A stretch of DNA of 64,000 nucleotides from Agrobacterium vitis. Its GTDB lineage: Bacteria > Pseudomonadota > Alphaproteobacteria > Rhizobiales > Rhizobiaceae. The notes under the pieces were generated by a model that saw only the letters and a list, made by a program, of their open reading frames with translations, ran no database searches and was not told the DNA's origin. Positions 26,301-34,394 of this stretch are shown here, piece by piece. A program made the translations under genes and the position numbers. Position 1 is the first letter of the stretch, and the number at the start of each line of letters is the position of its first letter. Location of the stretch: NCBI RefSeq assembly GCF_037039395.1, contig NZ_CP146242.1, positions 2,801,001-2,865,000 on the forward strand, written 5' to 3'.

Positions 26301-26476
26301 GTGACAACCACCTTGATCTTGGATTTCTTAATGTCCGCAAGAGCCCCGTAAAGCCGCTCCTGGGCATCTTCATCCTCGCAAACGAGGATTACACCGTACT
26401 GCTCGCGGTAACGCAGACCGGATGGAGCCTTTTGGGCTTGAGGCGGCAAAGGAGGCAGGTCAGTTTCAGTTGGCAT
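26297..26476 (-). CDS. 59-residue protein between com and the ABC/GNAT gene
   Basis: A 59-codon ORF begins MPTETDLPPLPPQAQKAPSG and ends DIKKSKIKVVVT. It overlaps the end of com by 11 bases and the start of the ABC/GNAT gene by 4 (ATGA), so all three are coupled. The C-terminal part (YGVILVCEDEDAQERLYGAL) looks like a small folded domain. I do not recognise the family. The location suggests a partner of the modification enzyme. Confidence 0.65.
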   Translation of the reverse strand: MPTETDLPPLPPQAQKAPSGLRYREQYGVILVCEDEDAQERLYGALADIKKSKIKVVVT

Positions 26477-26645
26477 TATAAGCCGGTTCTCCGTTTGGCC
26501 GCTCCTGGCGATCCGGTTCGGGCTCGGCTGGCCTCAGGTGATTGATAGTGCCGCAACGGCGGCACTTGATTTCGATGTCCCCGGCGAATGCCCGCCCTGC
26601 CTTGAACAAAAGGGCGGTGCATGTGCCGCAACGGATATTTTTCAT
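26466..26645 (-). CDS. com: Com-like zinc-finger translational regulator
   Basis: A 59-residue protein beginning MKNIRCGTCTALLFKAG and then EIKCRRCGTIN. The spacing CxxC...CxxC and the words IRC, LLFKA, IEI.C.RC match the Com protein of phage Mu, which binds its own mRNA and switches on translation of mom. It lies next to the prophage end, as in Mu, and its reading frame overlaps the next gene. A structured leader (26652-26715) precedes the start codon. Confidence 0.85.
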   Translation of the reverse strand: MKNIRCGTCTALLFKAGRAFAGDIEIKCRRCGTINHLRPAEPEPDRQERPNGEPAYNAN

Positions 26646-26651
26646 TTTCTA

Positions 26652-26715
26652 ACGCTCAAGATTCCGATTATGACCGCGCTCTGCCTTCGGGCAGAACGGG
26701 TGGACAGTTGAGCGT
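26652..26715 (-). promoter_or_regulatory. Structured leader upstream of com
   Basis: An outer stem ACGCTCAA (26652-26659) pairs with TTGAGCGT (26708-26715), enclosing a tight hairpin TCTGCC-TTCG-GGCAGA (26680-26695, plus-strand reading). In the minus-strand transcript the outer stem ends only about six bases before the com ATG, in place of a normal ribosome-binding site. It may control translation of com and the downstream genes. Confidence 0.5.
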
Positions 26716-26796
26716 GCTTGATGTCGGACGGGAGTGGTAGCCAAACTTACACCCGTCTTCCGGGGCTTTGCCCCGGCACCCGGCAGCTATGCGAGA

Positions 26797-27021
26797 TCAG
26801 AACTGTGCATAGAGATCGATCACGGCCTGCGGGCATTCCGGCCAGCTGGCGTCGGCCAGATAGTTTGCCTCCATATCTTCGGCCAACTCCGCGAACCGAC
26901 CGCGCATGGCCGTCACCCATTCGATGGACTGGCTGGCGGCGGCAACGATGGCCTTTTCTTCTTCAGTGCGGTTGGTCGCCGTTTTGGCACTGATGGCGGC
27001 GGTCATCGATGTGACGTTCAT
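26797..27021 (-). CDS. Small Mu-like prophage tail-region protein
   Basis: A 74-codon ORF (MNVTSMTAAISAKTATNRTE...) overlapping the stop of the gp47 fragment by ATGA. The rest, SIEWVTAMRGRFAELAEDME, is helical and acidic. It resembles short proteins encoded near the tail-fibre end of Mu-like prophages, but I cannot name a family. It lies between the baseplate and com, as the fibre genes do in Mu. Confidence 0.5.
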   Translation of the reverse strand: MNVTSMTAAISAKTATNRTEEEKAIVAAASQSIEWVTAMRGRFAELAEDMEANYLADASWPECPQAVIDLYAQF

Positions 27022-27779
27022 TTGCGCATCAGCGGATAGATGTTGATTTTGCCCGGCTCCGGGCGCACCACGGCCACGTCGATGATATCGGGATCGACCG
27101 CCAGGGCATGTTCGCGGTAGCCGTTTTTCGGGCCGGTCTTGGCGATGGTGAAGAGAGCATTGACCACCCGCAGCCGTAACCGCTCGGCGTCCTCGATGTC
27201 GGAGCCGCCAGAAACCACCGTGATATTGGCGGCACTGGTGACATAGGCCACGGGGTCGAGGATATCCTTGACCGTGCCGACAGCCAAACCGTTCCAGGCA
27301 GCCCCGGTGGCCTCAGCGGTAGCGGCCACATCGCCGGTCAGTGCGCCAGCCGGAATGATCAGATCGGCGTCTGTGGCAAAGGTCACGGCATTGCCGGAGG
27401 CGACCCGCGTACCTTTCGCAATGGCCGTCTCGACATCGCGAACCGCCGAAAGCGTAAAGCGCAATGTTGTGCTGGCAGGCTGCGCCAGAAGCCGGAAGGC
27501 TGAAACGGACGCGCCGCGATTTTCCAGATGCACACCCTCGGCAAAGACGGCGGTATTTTGCAGCGTGGCGGTTTGCGCGGCCTCGGCCAGCAGCGAATGG
27601 GCGTAGGCCAGCACCTCAATGAGGTACATTTCCGTTTGCGCCGGATAGAGCGTGCGCCCGGTGATCTCCTCGAACTGGGCCTTGTAGGTCGCCTTCAGCA
27701 CTGACGGGTCACGCTCAAAAAAGGACGGCGCACCATTGGCGCGGAGATCCTCAATTGTGCGCTTGACGGGATCAGCCAT
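27018..27779 (-). pseudogene. Baseplate J-like protein (Mu gp47), C-terminally truncated
   Basis: Baseplate wedge protein of the gpJ/gp47 family: DRTIEDLRANGAPSFFERDP-like N-terminus, LYPAQTEMYLIEVLAYAHSL, then DIEDAERLRLRVVNALFT and GPKNGYREHALAVDPDI. The family normally runs to about 350 residues; this frame stops at 253, just after VVRPEPGKINIYPL, within the conserved baseplate domain. The lost end and the absent gp48 gene show a deletion in the prophage tail module. Confidence 0.75.
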
Positions 27780-28953
27780 AGGTGACCTCCGTCATCAGCA
27801 ACTCGTCCATCACGCTTTCGATAGGACGCCAGGAGACCTGCGTCTTGAAATGCGAATAGGCCACCGCCTTGTTGTGCCGCTCAAGACCGGCCTGATCGAC
27901 CGGCTTACCGTCAGCGGCGAATGAGGCGGCGCTCTCGTCAACGCCCGTTTCCGGCATATCCATCGCCCCGAAAGACACGATTTTGGGCTGTGCGGCCAAA
28001 AGATCGCGCAGCGCCTGGGCGACCGGCACGGCGGCTTCGCCAGCCGCAAAGGACACGGTGGTTTCACCGGGAACCGAGTTCAGAACGGCGACGAGCCTTT
28101 CTTTCGAGGCAGGCAACAGCTTGCCATCGGTAACGAGACCTTCCGCAAATGACACATTTGCAGCATGGGCGATTTTGGCCTCGCTCTCTTTGAGCCGCGC
28201 CTCACGGGCAGCAAAATCGGCTTCGCGGGCGGCGAAGACGGCATTGGTCTGGACCACAACAGGCTCCTTTTTCTCTGGTGGTTGGGGTGCAAGCGGCGCG
28301 GCAAAAGCCGGGCGGCTGGCGGGGGGCTGGATTTCGGCTTCAGACAGCCAGTCGATCTGGAAACCGGGCAGAGCCTTGTCGGCGTCTTCCATGCCGAACT
28401 TCTCGATCACGAATTCACGGATGCTGCGAAACAGGCTGGCAGCTTCTTCAAAGCCGCGCTCCCCGAAGTCGGCGCTGACGGTGACGCTGCCCTCAGGCGC
28501 GGAAAACTGCACGTTCTTCAGGCCAGATACAGCCGGAGCCGCGCCGCCGAGAAAACCGATATGGCGCGGATACCATGTGCCGGGAACAGGATTGGCCGAG
28601 GCTTCAGGCCGGAAGAATGAAAGGCTGACCTTCTTATAACGCCCGGCCTTCACCGCTTCGCTGAATGCCGGATCGATCTCGCCGACCGTCGCATAAAGCC
28701 GTTGGCTGCTTGCGTCATAGTCGAAGCTTTGCGCCCAGCCGTAAGCAGGGGCGTCCGTGGCCGGATGACCGACGACAACAGGAACAGGCGCGGTTTCGGG
28801 ATCGTAGGCATCAGCCGCCGCCTTCAGGTCAGCGGCACTATAGGTAATCGACGTGCCTTCCATCGGCTGAAATGTGCCGGGGCGGAAAACCTCAATGCGG
28901 GCGGTGGCGCTGGCCGGGGCGGTTTTGGCGGGTATGGCAGAAGCGGTGGTCAT
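27772..28953 (-). CDS. Mu gpI-like prohead protease/scaffold, chimeric C-terminus
   Basis: The phage protease family of Mu (gpI): an N-terminal protease part (IEVFRPGTFQPMEGTSITYS, VPVVVGHPATDAPAYGW) and a coiled scaffold part (FAAREADFAAREARLKESEA). The start at 28953 (MTTASAIPAKTAP) is preferred. The normal ending DQAGLERHNKAVAY is followed by an alien tail, KTQVSWRPIESVMDELLMTE, which then runs into the gp47 fragment. This tail probably belongs to a tail/baseplate gene, so a deletion has fused head and tail modules in frame. Confidence 0.75.
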   Translation of the reverse strand: MTTASAIPAKTAPASATARIEVFRPGTFQPMEGTSITYSAADLKAAADAYDPETAPVPVVVGHPATDAPAYGWAQSFDYDASSQRLYATVGEIDPAFSEAVKAGRYKKVSLSFFRPEASANPVPGTWYPRHIGFLGGAAPAVSGLKNVQFSAPEGSVTVSADFGERGFEEAASLFRSIREFVIEKFGMEDADKALPGFQIDWLSEAEIQPPASRPAFAAPLAPQPPEKKEPVVVQTNAVFAAREADFAAREARLKESEAKIAHAANVSFAEGLVTDGKLLPASKERLVAVLNSVPGETTVSFAAGEAAVPVAQALRDLLAAQPKIVSFGAMDMPETGVDESAASFAADGKPVDQAGLERHNKAVAYSHFKTQVSWRPIESVMDELLMTEVTYG

Positions 28954-29006
28954 CTCGGCTCCAGAAATCATCTGAAGCCACCATGCCGCCTTGCCCAAAA
29001 CAAAAA

Positions 29007-29027
29007 GACCGGACGTCAGGTCCGGTC
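29007..29027 (-). terminator. Intrinsic terminator upstream of gpI
   Basis: GACCGGAC (29007-29014) pairs with GTCCGGTC (29020-29027). On the minus strand the hairpin is followed by TTTTT, a good intrinsic terminator between the ietAS insertion and the protease gene. Confidence 0.75.
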
Positions 29028-29219
29028 AGTTCAATGCGTCTCGTGAAGCCAACATGCGACACTCGAATGGGAGTTTCAAGCCCGCATCGCAATTGTGGTG
29101 CAAAGATGCGGGCTGGATGGCCCCGTAGCCGGTTTCTAACGGGGGTCTAACGCGGGGGGATTGAACATTCGGTAGCTTAAGATGCGACCAACGCGATGAC
29201 GCTAGGCTCTACTTTAACT

Positions 29220-31703
29220 TTATGTTGAAATAATAGCACCTGCCTTCACCATGGCGTCAATCGCCGACTGCACTTCGGTGTAAAGATCGGTCAGCAAATT
29301 CTCCGCATCAATCTCCACTATAAGGGCATAGCGGCAGACTGGAGGGTGATCCCCAAAGTTCTTAAGGTACGACTTTTCCTTCCACCAGCCAGCTACAGGG
29401 TAGACTGCAAGAAGATTCCGCCGCGCCAAATCTGATGCTTTGCAAGTCAGTTGATCAATCTGAAGTGAACCAACATCCCGCCGCTTCGGGCCAAAGTCCC
29501 AACCATCATTTTCCTCGCTCTGGAACATCATCTGATCATCCTCCTCGTCAACCAGATTAGAAATCCGACCTAAGAATGCCCCTTCAAGTTCATCTGCCCG
29601 ATTCAACTTAAAGCGGAGATTATGAGAGGCATAGCGAAACTTCGATCCTCGCGCAGGCTCGGAAGGGTTTGGTTCAATGAATGTGCTCAACGTAACCCGG
29701 AGCGTAACATTGGCATCCGCCAAAGCGCGCAAAGCCTCAAGCGGCCATGGCAGCGGGAATAGCCGCAACTCGTTATGGATTGCTCCATTTTTTTTATCAT
29801 TGAGCCGATAAGGGGAGATCGTGTCTTCAACAATCAGCGTCAGCGCATTTGATGCGCTATGCCTCGCACGAGCCAAGTCCGGTACACCGTAGCCATACCG
29901 GCGAAACAATACCTCTAATTGACCTTTCTTCTTCCAGTCACTCACGTGACTTTTCATTTGCTTTGTCCAGCGTGCAGACGACACAAACAAGCCGCGAATA
30001 GTTTCCGGCCAAAGATCCGGATATTCCGTCCACAATTCCGTTACTTGTTTCGCGGCCAGTGCGGTTGCAGCGCTGGTATCACAGGTTAATGCGAATGATC
30101 GAAGCGGATAATTATGATGTGTCGTCAACAAACCCAGATCTTCATGGCGCATAGGTGGCCCAGGCGGCTGATTAATCCAGTTGCCTCCTTCCAACACGAC
30201 ATCAGGCTTTATAGGCCATGTCGATGACCAGCTTGCGGTGCGAGAGGATGGTGAGAGGTCACCGAAAGACGCTAGCGGAGCTCCTGTAATTCCTGATGGT
30301 AAAACTACCTTTTCAGTATATGCGCCGATTGCAATAGGGTTCCATGCCTGCGCTGGTGACTCGAGTTCGTGGTCTGGGTGATCACAACGTTCAAGATAAT
30401 TACCGATCCCAAATGAACGGTTATCGGTATTGCCGGCAGAAATCAAAACTAAACGTTTTTGCTTATGTTGCCCAGAAATCCCTGATGCCAGTTGGTCCAT
30501 AGACGTGGACCACGAGGTGGGCGCGCCATCATGTGGACTGTCTTGATCAGTTGTCACCGCCATGGTGAATGTACGCCTCCTGTGAGGCTTACACTCGACG
30601 GCATTAACTGCATTTTCCGTGATTGTTCCCAACAGATGGTGTGGGTTGCTATCTGCATCCGGCAATAATTTAGCCGACTCCAACCTGTTATGAATGTCTA
30701 TTGGCATAGTCTGCCGTAGAGCAGATGACAGATCTCCCATCAAGGCGAGGCCTGCTAAGGCAGTGCCATGCCCTTTTACATCTTCAAGCCCCCATTCTGG
30801 CTTCGCTGCATATCTATCTTCTCTCGAAAATGCAGGCTGTAACAAGGGGTGTGAAAGGCTTATTCCCGTGTCCAACAATGTCACATAACCCGGGTTTACA
30901 TTTGGAAAATACCGGCATCGTTGCTGTAATTCATCAACCCATTCCCACTGCTCCTCAGGGTCCAGACTATCGAAGTCATTGTTTAATGTCGCTGGGACCG
31001 CAAGAGCACGAACTACGGCCAACTTTCGGACGGCGTGCAATAAGGCGTGGCGCGTAGCAATTGCGATCACCACCACATCATTAGGAAAGTGCAAACGATC
31101 CTTGGCAACCGCAATGTCGAATTGCTCTACGGAGCGAATAAATCGCTCAGCATTTTCTGGATCAAGCCAAATCTCCCACGCAAACTTTTCATTTCCATTA
31201 GGAAATCGTTCAAGCGGGCTGCGCCATAAGGCAATAAGTTCGGCCTCCACAATAGCGTCTAAACTTTGGACTAGATCCGCATTCTTTGGGCGCCCAGGTA
31301 CGTTTTTCCCGTCCTTGCTAACCCTGTCTTCGGTATTCTGAGTGCGAAACTCATCAACTTTTTTTCGTAATTTTTCTACGCCTGCTGCTGAAGCAAATAC
31401 CGTTGCATGGTCGCTATTATTTTCAACGTCACTTTTTTTATAACGCAATAGAGTGAGGCCGCTAGCGTCAAGACTTTTCGTTGTCAGCGCCTCATTAGCG
31501 CGTCCAGAAATCTCCAGATACAAACCGGGAAGATTTTGCCTATCTATGTCCGGCAAATTATCGATTTCACGAAGTAGACTCTGGGCATGCCTTTCCCGAT
31601 CTTGTACGTCACTCGGCTTTTTGCTGCTGCCCCCCGGTTTTGCGCGAAATGGCTTTGCCCGACCGAGATTTTTTAGGTGAAAATGCCTCAGATTCCTTAC
31701 CAA
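29220..31703 (-). CDS. ietS: IetS-like subtilisin-family serine protease
   Basis: An 827-residue S8-type protease. The triad is visible: Asp in YVTLLDTGISLSHPLL (about residue 275), His in VKGHGTALAGLALMG (about 309) and Ser in CDTSAATALAAKQ (about 550). No signal peptide is present, so it acts in the cytoplasm. The start is a TTG at 31703 by frame; the true start is uncertain. It overlaps the frameshifted tail of the AAA-ATPase. A AAA-ATPase/cytoplasmic subtilase pair matches IetAS, first described as a stability/toxin-antitoxin pair of an Agrobacterium Ti plasmid and also listed among anti-phage systems. It is inserted between prophage genes gpG and gpI. Confidence 0.8.
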   Translation of the reverse strand: MVRNLRHFHLKNLGRAKPFRAKPGGSSKKPSDVQDRERHAQSLLREIDNLPDIDRQNLPGLYLEISGRANEALTTKSLDASGLTLLRYKKSDVENNSDHATVFASAAGVEKLRKKVDEFRTQNTEDRVSKDGKNVPGRPKNADLVQSLDAIVEAELIALWRSPLERFPNGNEKFAWEIWLDPENAERFIRSVEQFDIAVAKDRLHFPNDVVVIAIATRHALLHAVRKLAVVRALAVPATLNNDFDSLDPEEQWEWVDELQQRCRYFPNVNPGYVTLLDTGISLSHPLLQPAFSREDRYAAKPEWGLEDVKGHGTALAGLALMGDLSSALRQTMPIDIHNRLESAKLLPDADSNPHHLLGTITENAVNAVECKPHRRRTFTMAVTTDQDSPHDGAPTSWSTSMDQLASGISGQHKQKRLVLISAGNTDNRSFGIGNYLERCDHPDHELESPAQAWNPIAIGAYTEKVVLPSGITGAPLASFGDLSPSSRTASWSSTWPIKPDVVLEGGNWINQPPGPPMRHEDLGLLTTHHNYPLRSFALTCDTSAATALAAKQVTELWTEYPDLWPETIRGLFVSSARWTKQMKSHVSDWKKKGQLEVLFRRYGYGVPDLARARHSASNALTLIVEDTISPYRLNDKKNGAIHNELRLFPLPWPLEALRALADANVTLRVTLSTFIEPNPSEPARGSKFRYASHNLRFKLNRADELEGAFLGRISNLVDEEDDQMMFQSEENDGWDFGPKRRDVGSLQIDQLTCKASDLARRNLLAVYPVAGWWKEKSYLKNFGDHPPVCRYALIVEIDAENLLTDLYTEVQSAIDAMVKAGAIIST

Positions 31704-32692
31704 TGTCGTCTACCCCTAGCCCCTGTAATGAGCGACGACGCTGAAATGCATTTATCAAATCTTGTGTCGCTATCGTCTCTGACCCTGACAAGACAGAGCG
31801 TCGGGCTGCATCTTCAGACTCCGGACACGATGTCAGCAGTTGACAGCCCCCCGGCGGTCTTTGTCACTTTTGTCCAGTCAATTTGTTTTATTGAAAAGCC
31901 AATTAGTCGGCGCTGTAATGCGGTCTTAATAGCATCGGCATCCGGCAATTCATAAGGCAATACGAGGTCAAAACGCCGCAAAATAGCCCTATCCAATATT
32001 TGAGGCAGATTCGTTGTTGCAACAACAATTGATGGACCTGTATCGTCATCGAGAAATTGAAGAAATGAATTAAGGATTCGGCGGGCTTCTCCCACGTCAT
32101 TTTCCGAACCGCGTGAAGCTGCCAAAGCGTCAATTTCGTCGAAAAGATAAACGCCGCGCCTCGTTTTAATCGCGTCAAAAACAACCTTAAGCTTCTGGGC
32201 TGTTTCGCCCATAAACTTGGTAATCAGCCCGTGTAACAGCACAGTAAAAAGTGGCAACTGGAGCTGTCCAGCAAGCGCCGCCGCGCTCATCGTTTTTCCC
32301 GTTCCCGGCGGTCCGGAAAGAATAATGCGTCGTCTCGGCTTTAGTCCCTTGGCTTCAAGCTTATCGCGCAACCTTATCTCATTGACAATTTGCTCAAGTT
32401 CTTCCTCAATATGATGGGGGAGGATGAGGTCGTTGAGCCTAGCGGTCGGATAGCTTGCGGCCAAAAATTCAGCTAAATCGCCGCGCGGTGCAGCGATAGG
32501 AGTCGGTTCAAATTTTCTGATTTCCTTTGGCTTTTGTCCAGCGTCGGCCCACTGACGCAATTGTTCAGCTAAACGGGTATGACCTTTTTGGGCCTCCGCA
32601 GCCGCAAGCTGAATCGCCAGATCGTAAAAACGATCTGCGTTTCCTTCAGCATGGCTCTTTATAAGCCCTATGAGCTGCTGCGCGGATGCCAT
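31609..32692 (-). pseudogene. ietA: IetA-like AAA-ATPase, frameshifted near the 3' end
   Basis: The frame from 32692 (MASAQQLIGLIKSHAEGNAD) encodes a AAA+ ATPase: Walker A SGPPGTGKTMSAAAL, pore region LLHGLITKFMGET, Walker B GVYLFDEIDAL, sensor 1 VVATTNLPQILD and arginine finger RRFDLVLPYE. It stops at 31814 after GGLSTADIVSGV. In the next frame the homology continues as SEDAARRSVLSGSETIATQD and DLINAFQRRRS to a stop at 31609, so a one-base slip near 31820-31830 has cut off the C-terminal helical lid end. If IetA is the antitoxin, loss of function should matter. Confidence 0.7.
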
Positions 32693-32937
32693 TTAAGTCT
32701 CGCCTCTACCCCAGGTGGCACTCTACAGTGCTACGATTCTAGAGCCTATACCGTATTATTTAAAAATCCAGAAGGCATACGAAACACGTCTGATTGGTCG
32801 TGAAACTTTAGGCATGAAAACGGCCGAAATCATGGTAGCGAAATGACCGTTAATTTCACAACCGAATCCATGGGTATGTGATTTTACCTATTTCACGCTC
32901 CTGAAAAAGTGTACCTTGCACAGGCTGGCCAATTTCG
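32693..32937. other. AT-rich upstream region of ietAS
   Basis: About 245 bases between ietA and gpG, clearly more AT-rich than the phage genes, likely holding the ietAS promoter. It marks one edge of the insertion. I cannot point to terminal repeats. Confidence 0.4.
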
Positions 32938-33402
32938 TCACTCCACCCCCAACCACTCTTCCGCAATCGCCAGCAGCTCATCCTCATCAGCTGCGGACAG
33001 CCCCAGATAAGGTCGCGCCGGAATGGTGACTTTCTTCCGCCGACCAGCATCACCGCCGAACTGGTGAATGGCGGCGTAGATGAGGCTGGAACCGATGCGC
33101 ACCTCAGTGTCGCTGGCTTGCATATTGATGGAGTTCATCAGATCGCCGGAGGCGCGCAGGATGGTGGTAGGAGCGTTGCCGTATTTTAGGGAGCGCAGGT
33201 CGCGGGTAATCTGAGACAAAGCTTGCCAGCGGTTTCCGTCCGGGGCGGCCTCGGCTTCAAAATTATCTTTGACCGAATTCAGCAGATGTTCGCCGACATT
33301 TTTGTAAAAGCCAGCCGGGCGGTTCATCTTGCCGATCAACTCGGCCAGCTTTGCCCGCATGTCCTGATCGTCAATGGTCGCCTTGTAGCTGATACCAGTC
33401 AT
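32938..33402 (-). CDS. Phage virion morphogenesis protein (Mu gpG)
   Basis: A 154-residue protein of the phage virion morphogenesis/tail completion family (Mu gpG). Signatures: FEAEAAPDGNRWQALSQITR, TTILRASGDLMNSIN and IYAAIHQFGGDAGRRKKVTI followed by PARPYLGLSAADEDELLAI. It looks complete. In Mu it lies between the minor-head gene and the protease gene, as here, except that ietAS has been inserted after it. Confidence 0.88.
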   Translation of the reverse strand: MTGISYKATIDDQDMRAKLAELIGKMNRPAGFYKNVGEHLLNSVKDNFEAEAAPDGNRWQALSQITRDLRSLKYGNAPTTILRASGDLMNSINMQASDTEVRIGSSLIYAAIHQFGGDAGRRKKVTIPARPYLGLSAADEDELLAIAEEWLGVE

Positions 33403-33506
33403 CTCGACTTTCCCTTTCGATGCGCGTAGATTTGTTCTGTCAGCGGACGAGACCGGCGATGGTCACGCCAGTTTGTTGATGCAAAGGCCGGATCGCTCCC
33501 GGCCTT

Positions 33507-33865
33507 TTACTTTTCCGGGCGCTTGTAGATCAGCTTGCCGACGCGCCGCTTTTCCAAAGCCGAGAAATCAGGCTCCCCGCGCTTATCGGTGAAGTCGAAG
33601 CTGGTGATGGCCTCCCAGCCTCGTTCGCCAATCTAGAATACGACCTGGATGGCGGTTTTCGGATCGACACGGATGTAACGGCGATCCACCACAAGATCTC
33701 CGCTCTCGACTTTGTGCGCCACACCCATCCAGATCTCGTCAGGGTCAATCAGCGCCTCGGCCATCATCGACATAACGCGGTGGCGATTGCATTTCAGCGC
33801 CTTGAACGCGCCTTCGCGGTTTCGAAACAGCAGATCGGAAACAGGGATGCGGTTAATCAGGCGCG
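33507..33865 (-). pseudogene. Remnant of Mu gp30 minor-head protein with PBECR2-like domain
   Basis: On the minus strand the frame reads RLINRIPVSDLLFRNREGAF, then DPDEIWMGVAHKVESGDLVV and DRRYIRVDPKTAIQVVF, a TAG at 33633-33635, then IGERGWEAITSFDF and RRVGKLIYKRPEK to TAA at 33507. This matches the C-terminal nuclease-like domain (PBECR2 type) found in Mu-like minor head proteins. The N-terminal head part is missing and the in-frame stop confirms decay. Confidence 0.65.
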
Positions 33866-33990
33866 GCCTCAGTGGCGCTGCGAATGTTGCTGAGGCGGCG
33901 GGTGGAGAGGCTGGCGGCTAAATCTTCGAGCTGCTCCGTCAGATCACCGACCGGATCGGCGTCATCGGCAAAGCTTGCCGTCAACTGCCG
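33853..33990 (-). pseudogene. Fragment of Mu gp29-like portal C-terminus
   Basis: A minus-strand frame RQLTASFADDADPVGDLTEQ and LEDLAASLSTRRLSNIRSA ends at TAA 33853. It resembles the C-terminal tail of Mu-like portal proteins (DUF935), and its position before the minor-head fragment fits Mu order. Only about 46 codons remain. The prophage similarity ends at about 34000, next to the type VI island. Confidence 0.4.
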
Positions 33991-34031
33991 TTTTTTTTGA
34001 GCCGAGCGGCCCGAACAGGCTGGAGAATGCA

Positions 34032-34088
34032 GGAGGGATCACCGGCTATGATCTCGTCATGCAGTCAATTTTGAAGCGACTGCATTAA
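34032..34088 (+). pseudogene. Orphan 3' end of a T6SS immunity-like gene
   Basis: The last 18 codons, GGITGYDLVMQSILKRLH and a stop, are almost identical to the end of the protein encoded at 37777-38952 (GGITGYDLVMQSILKRVH). DNA similarity continues about 50 bases beyond both stop codons (34089-34135 against 38953-39001). It is a relic of a second copy of that gene, cut at the prophage/island junction. Confidence 0.75.
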
Positions 34089-34394
34089 AATCGCGGGGAG
34101 GAAGCACGGTTCGTTTTCTTTGTTGCATGTCGCTTCCCTTGTGGCCATTAACCCCATTTTTCTCATCGAAAGTTGAAAGCTTGTGGCCTTGTCCTTGAAG
34201 CGAGGGAATAGCTGGTTTGCTAGCTTCAGGTGGTCCATTCCAGGGTTCAATTGACAGTGCATCAAAATCACAAGCGAGACCTTGATCTTTTGGGATGCTG
34301 GTCTATTCTCGTCATGGGTGGCGTAATTGAAACAGTTTCCTTGCGCGATCGAGCTGTTTTGACGATTTTCGATGACGTTATATGGGGGCATTCC
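34089..34394. other. Intergenic region upstream of vgrG
   Basis: About 300 bases between the immunity-gene relic and vgrG. The first 50 bases repeat the region after 38952. The rest should contain the vgrG promoter, but no consensus is convincing. Confidence 0.4.
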
